Below, piece by piece: positions 28,520 through 29,200 of a DNA stretch of 29,200 nt. Source of the DNA: JAAYXU01 sp050942555 (GTDB lineage: Bacteria > Bacillota > Clostridia > Christensenellales > UMGS416); NCBI GenBank assembly GCA_050942555.1, contig JBMNNN010000005.1, positions 1-29,200 on the forward strand. The letters run 5' to 3'. Position 1 is the first letter of the stretch, and each line of letters begins with the position of its first letter. Position numbers and translations under genes: made by a program. The notes under the pieces are model-generated. The model was not told the DNA's origin, made no database searches, and saw only the letters and a list, made by a program, of their open reading frames with translations.

Positions 28520-29200
28520 CTACACCTCGCCAAAATCGACGAAGCGCTCGCTGAGTTCCTCGTCGGTATAGGTGCGTTCGTACTCGAAATGAACCGAGGC
28601 TCCGGCCGGGGGACCCCCGTTACGCTTGTGGTCGGTCCGCGCTGCTTCGGGGGTTGTGATGCCCTTCTCCTGCCAGTTCCTCAGTATTCTTTTCATATAG
28701 GGTATGCGGTTGCGCGCTCCGGCTGCGAACTCCGCGGCCAGCGCGATCATCGCCGGCGGGTGACCGGCGTCGAGCATGTCGAGATACCCCTTTTTCTCCG
28801 CTCCCGTCGCGGCGCGGTTCTCGCCCCAGGCGGCGAGGAATTCACCCATCGCCGTGGTCGCAAGCACGATGCGGGCCAGATAGTCCTCGATGGCCTTGTC
28901 GGAGACCATGCCCCATCCGCTCCACCGCGACAGCACCGAATTCAGGTCGCTCAGCAGGTGGTGCCCCTCCTGCGACAGCTGCCGGGCTACCCGGAGGATC
29001 GCCGCATCGGAAAAGCCGTCCTCGCTCCAGCGGCGGTACATCGCCTGGTTCTCGGGCGCGTCGATGCGGTCGGTAGCGCCCATCTCCCGGACGATCCGGC
29101 GAAGCTTGTCCCGGACATCGTCGCGCGAATCCAGCACCTCTACAGCCTGCCGGGCCGTGAGCACGTTCTGCTCGTACAGGTTCGCGAGCCGGGCATCGAG
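28520..29200 (-). CDS. DnaD-domain replication initiation protein (partial at its 5' end)
   Basis: The frame is open to the window edge, so the N-terminus (probably a winged-helix DNA-binding domain) lies outside; 226 residues are visible. Two DDBH2-type repeats are recognisable: one with YRRWSEDGFSDAAILRVARQ and LNSVLSRWSGWG, the other with AGHPPAMIALAAEFA and YMKRILRNWQEKGITT. The xxYMxxILxxWxxxGI pattern is the hallmark of DnaD/DnaB C-terminal domains that bind DNA and remodel the origin. The tail (YTDEELSERFVDFGEV) is acidic. It is followed at once by the DnaI-type loader gene, the usual primosome pairing in Bacillota. Confidence 0.85.
   Translation of the reverse strand, partial: LDARLANLYEQNVLTARQAVEVLDSRDDVRDKLRRIVREMGATDRIDAPENQAMYRRWSEDGFSDAAILRVARQLSQEGHHLLSDLNSVLSRWSGWGMVSDKAIEDYLARIVLATTAMGEFLAAWGENRAATGAEKKGYLDMLDAGHPPAMIALAAEFAAGARNRIPYMKRILRNWQEKGITTPEAARTDHKRNGGPPAGASVHFEYERTYTDEELSERFVDFGEV

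Overview
The window looks like a chromosomal segment of a high-GC, endospore-forming, anaerobic Bacillota, most likely a Clostridia-type gut bacterium. The signs are a complete GerA-type germinant-receptor operon behind a sigma-G-like promoter, a DnaD/DnaI-type primosome pair, strong AGGAGG-type ribosome binding sites, an oxygen-sensitive sulfatase-maturase-type radical SAM enzyme, and an intracellular sialidase. The lineage is an inference; no rRNA or tRNA is present to test it.

Layout. 1-3.3 kb: the 3' end of a probable alpha/beta hydrolase, a GH33-type sialidase (minus), a CarD-type transcription factor and an ArsR-type winged-helix regulator with a large unknown N-terminal domain. 3.3-5.1 kb: hexameric glutamate dehydrogenase (minus) with its promoter and a 150-nt leader. 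5.1-8.0 kb: a three-gene lipoprotein operon of two YkuD L,D-transpeptidases and a VanX-type D-Ala-D-Ala dipeptidase, closed by a strong terminator. 8.0-11.9 kb: the germinant-receptor operon (minus) in order A-C-B. 12-15.1 kb: anaerobic sulfatase-maturase-like enzyme with a SEC-C tail, an orphan beta-class DNA methyltransferase and a divergent cysteine-cluster protein. 15.1-18.9 kb: a P2-type (calcium-like) ATPase, deoxyribose-phosphate aldolase and a tiny membrane protein. 19-21.3 kb: a coupled PD-(D/E)XK-like nuclease and SNF2 helicase. 21.3-26.1 kb: a DUF5655-like protein, ATP-type PEP carboxykinase and a HEAT-repeat lipoprotein. 26.1-27.5 kb: a small accessory-looking control region with an XRE repressor, a palindromic operator carrying two mutually overlapping promoters, and an ArpU-like phage-type regulator. 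27.5-29.2 kb: DnaI-like loader and a DnaD-domain protein cut by the window edge.

How parts fit together. GDH, PEP carboxykinase and DeoC are central metabolism. The L,D-transpeptidase/D,D-dipeptidase operon would act together at the outer face of the membrane on peptidoglycan stems. The Ger proteins would form one receptor in the spore inner membrane. The nuclease/SNF2 pair and the XRE/ArpU switch are the most accessory-like parts. The most unusual signals are two genes (sialidase and gerAA) whose good Shine-Dalgarno is followed at ideal spacing by ATC instead of ATG/GTG/TTG, the overlapping two-way promoter switch at 26.8 kb, and the nuclease/SNF2 unit with an apparently leaderless first gene. 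None of these was tested by database search.
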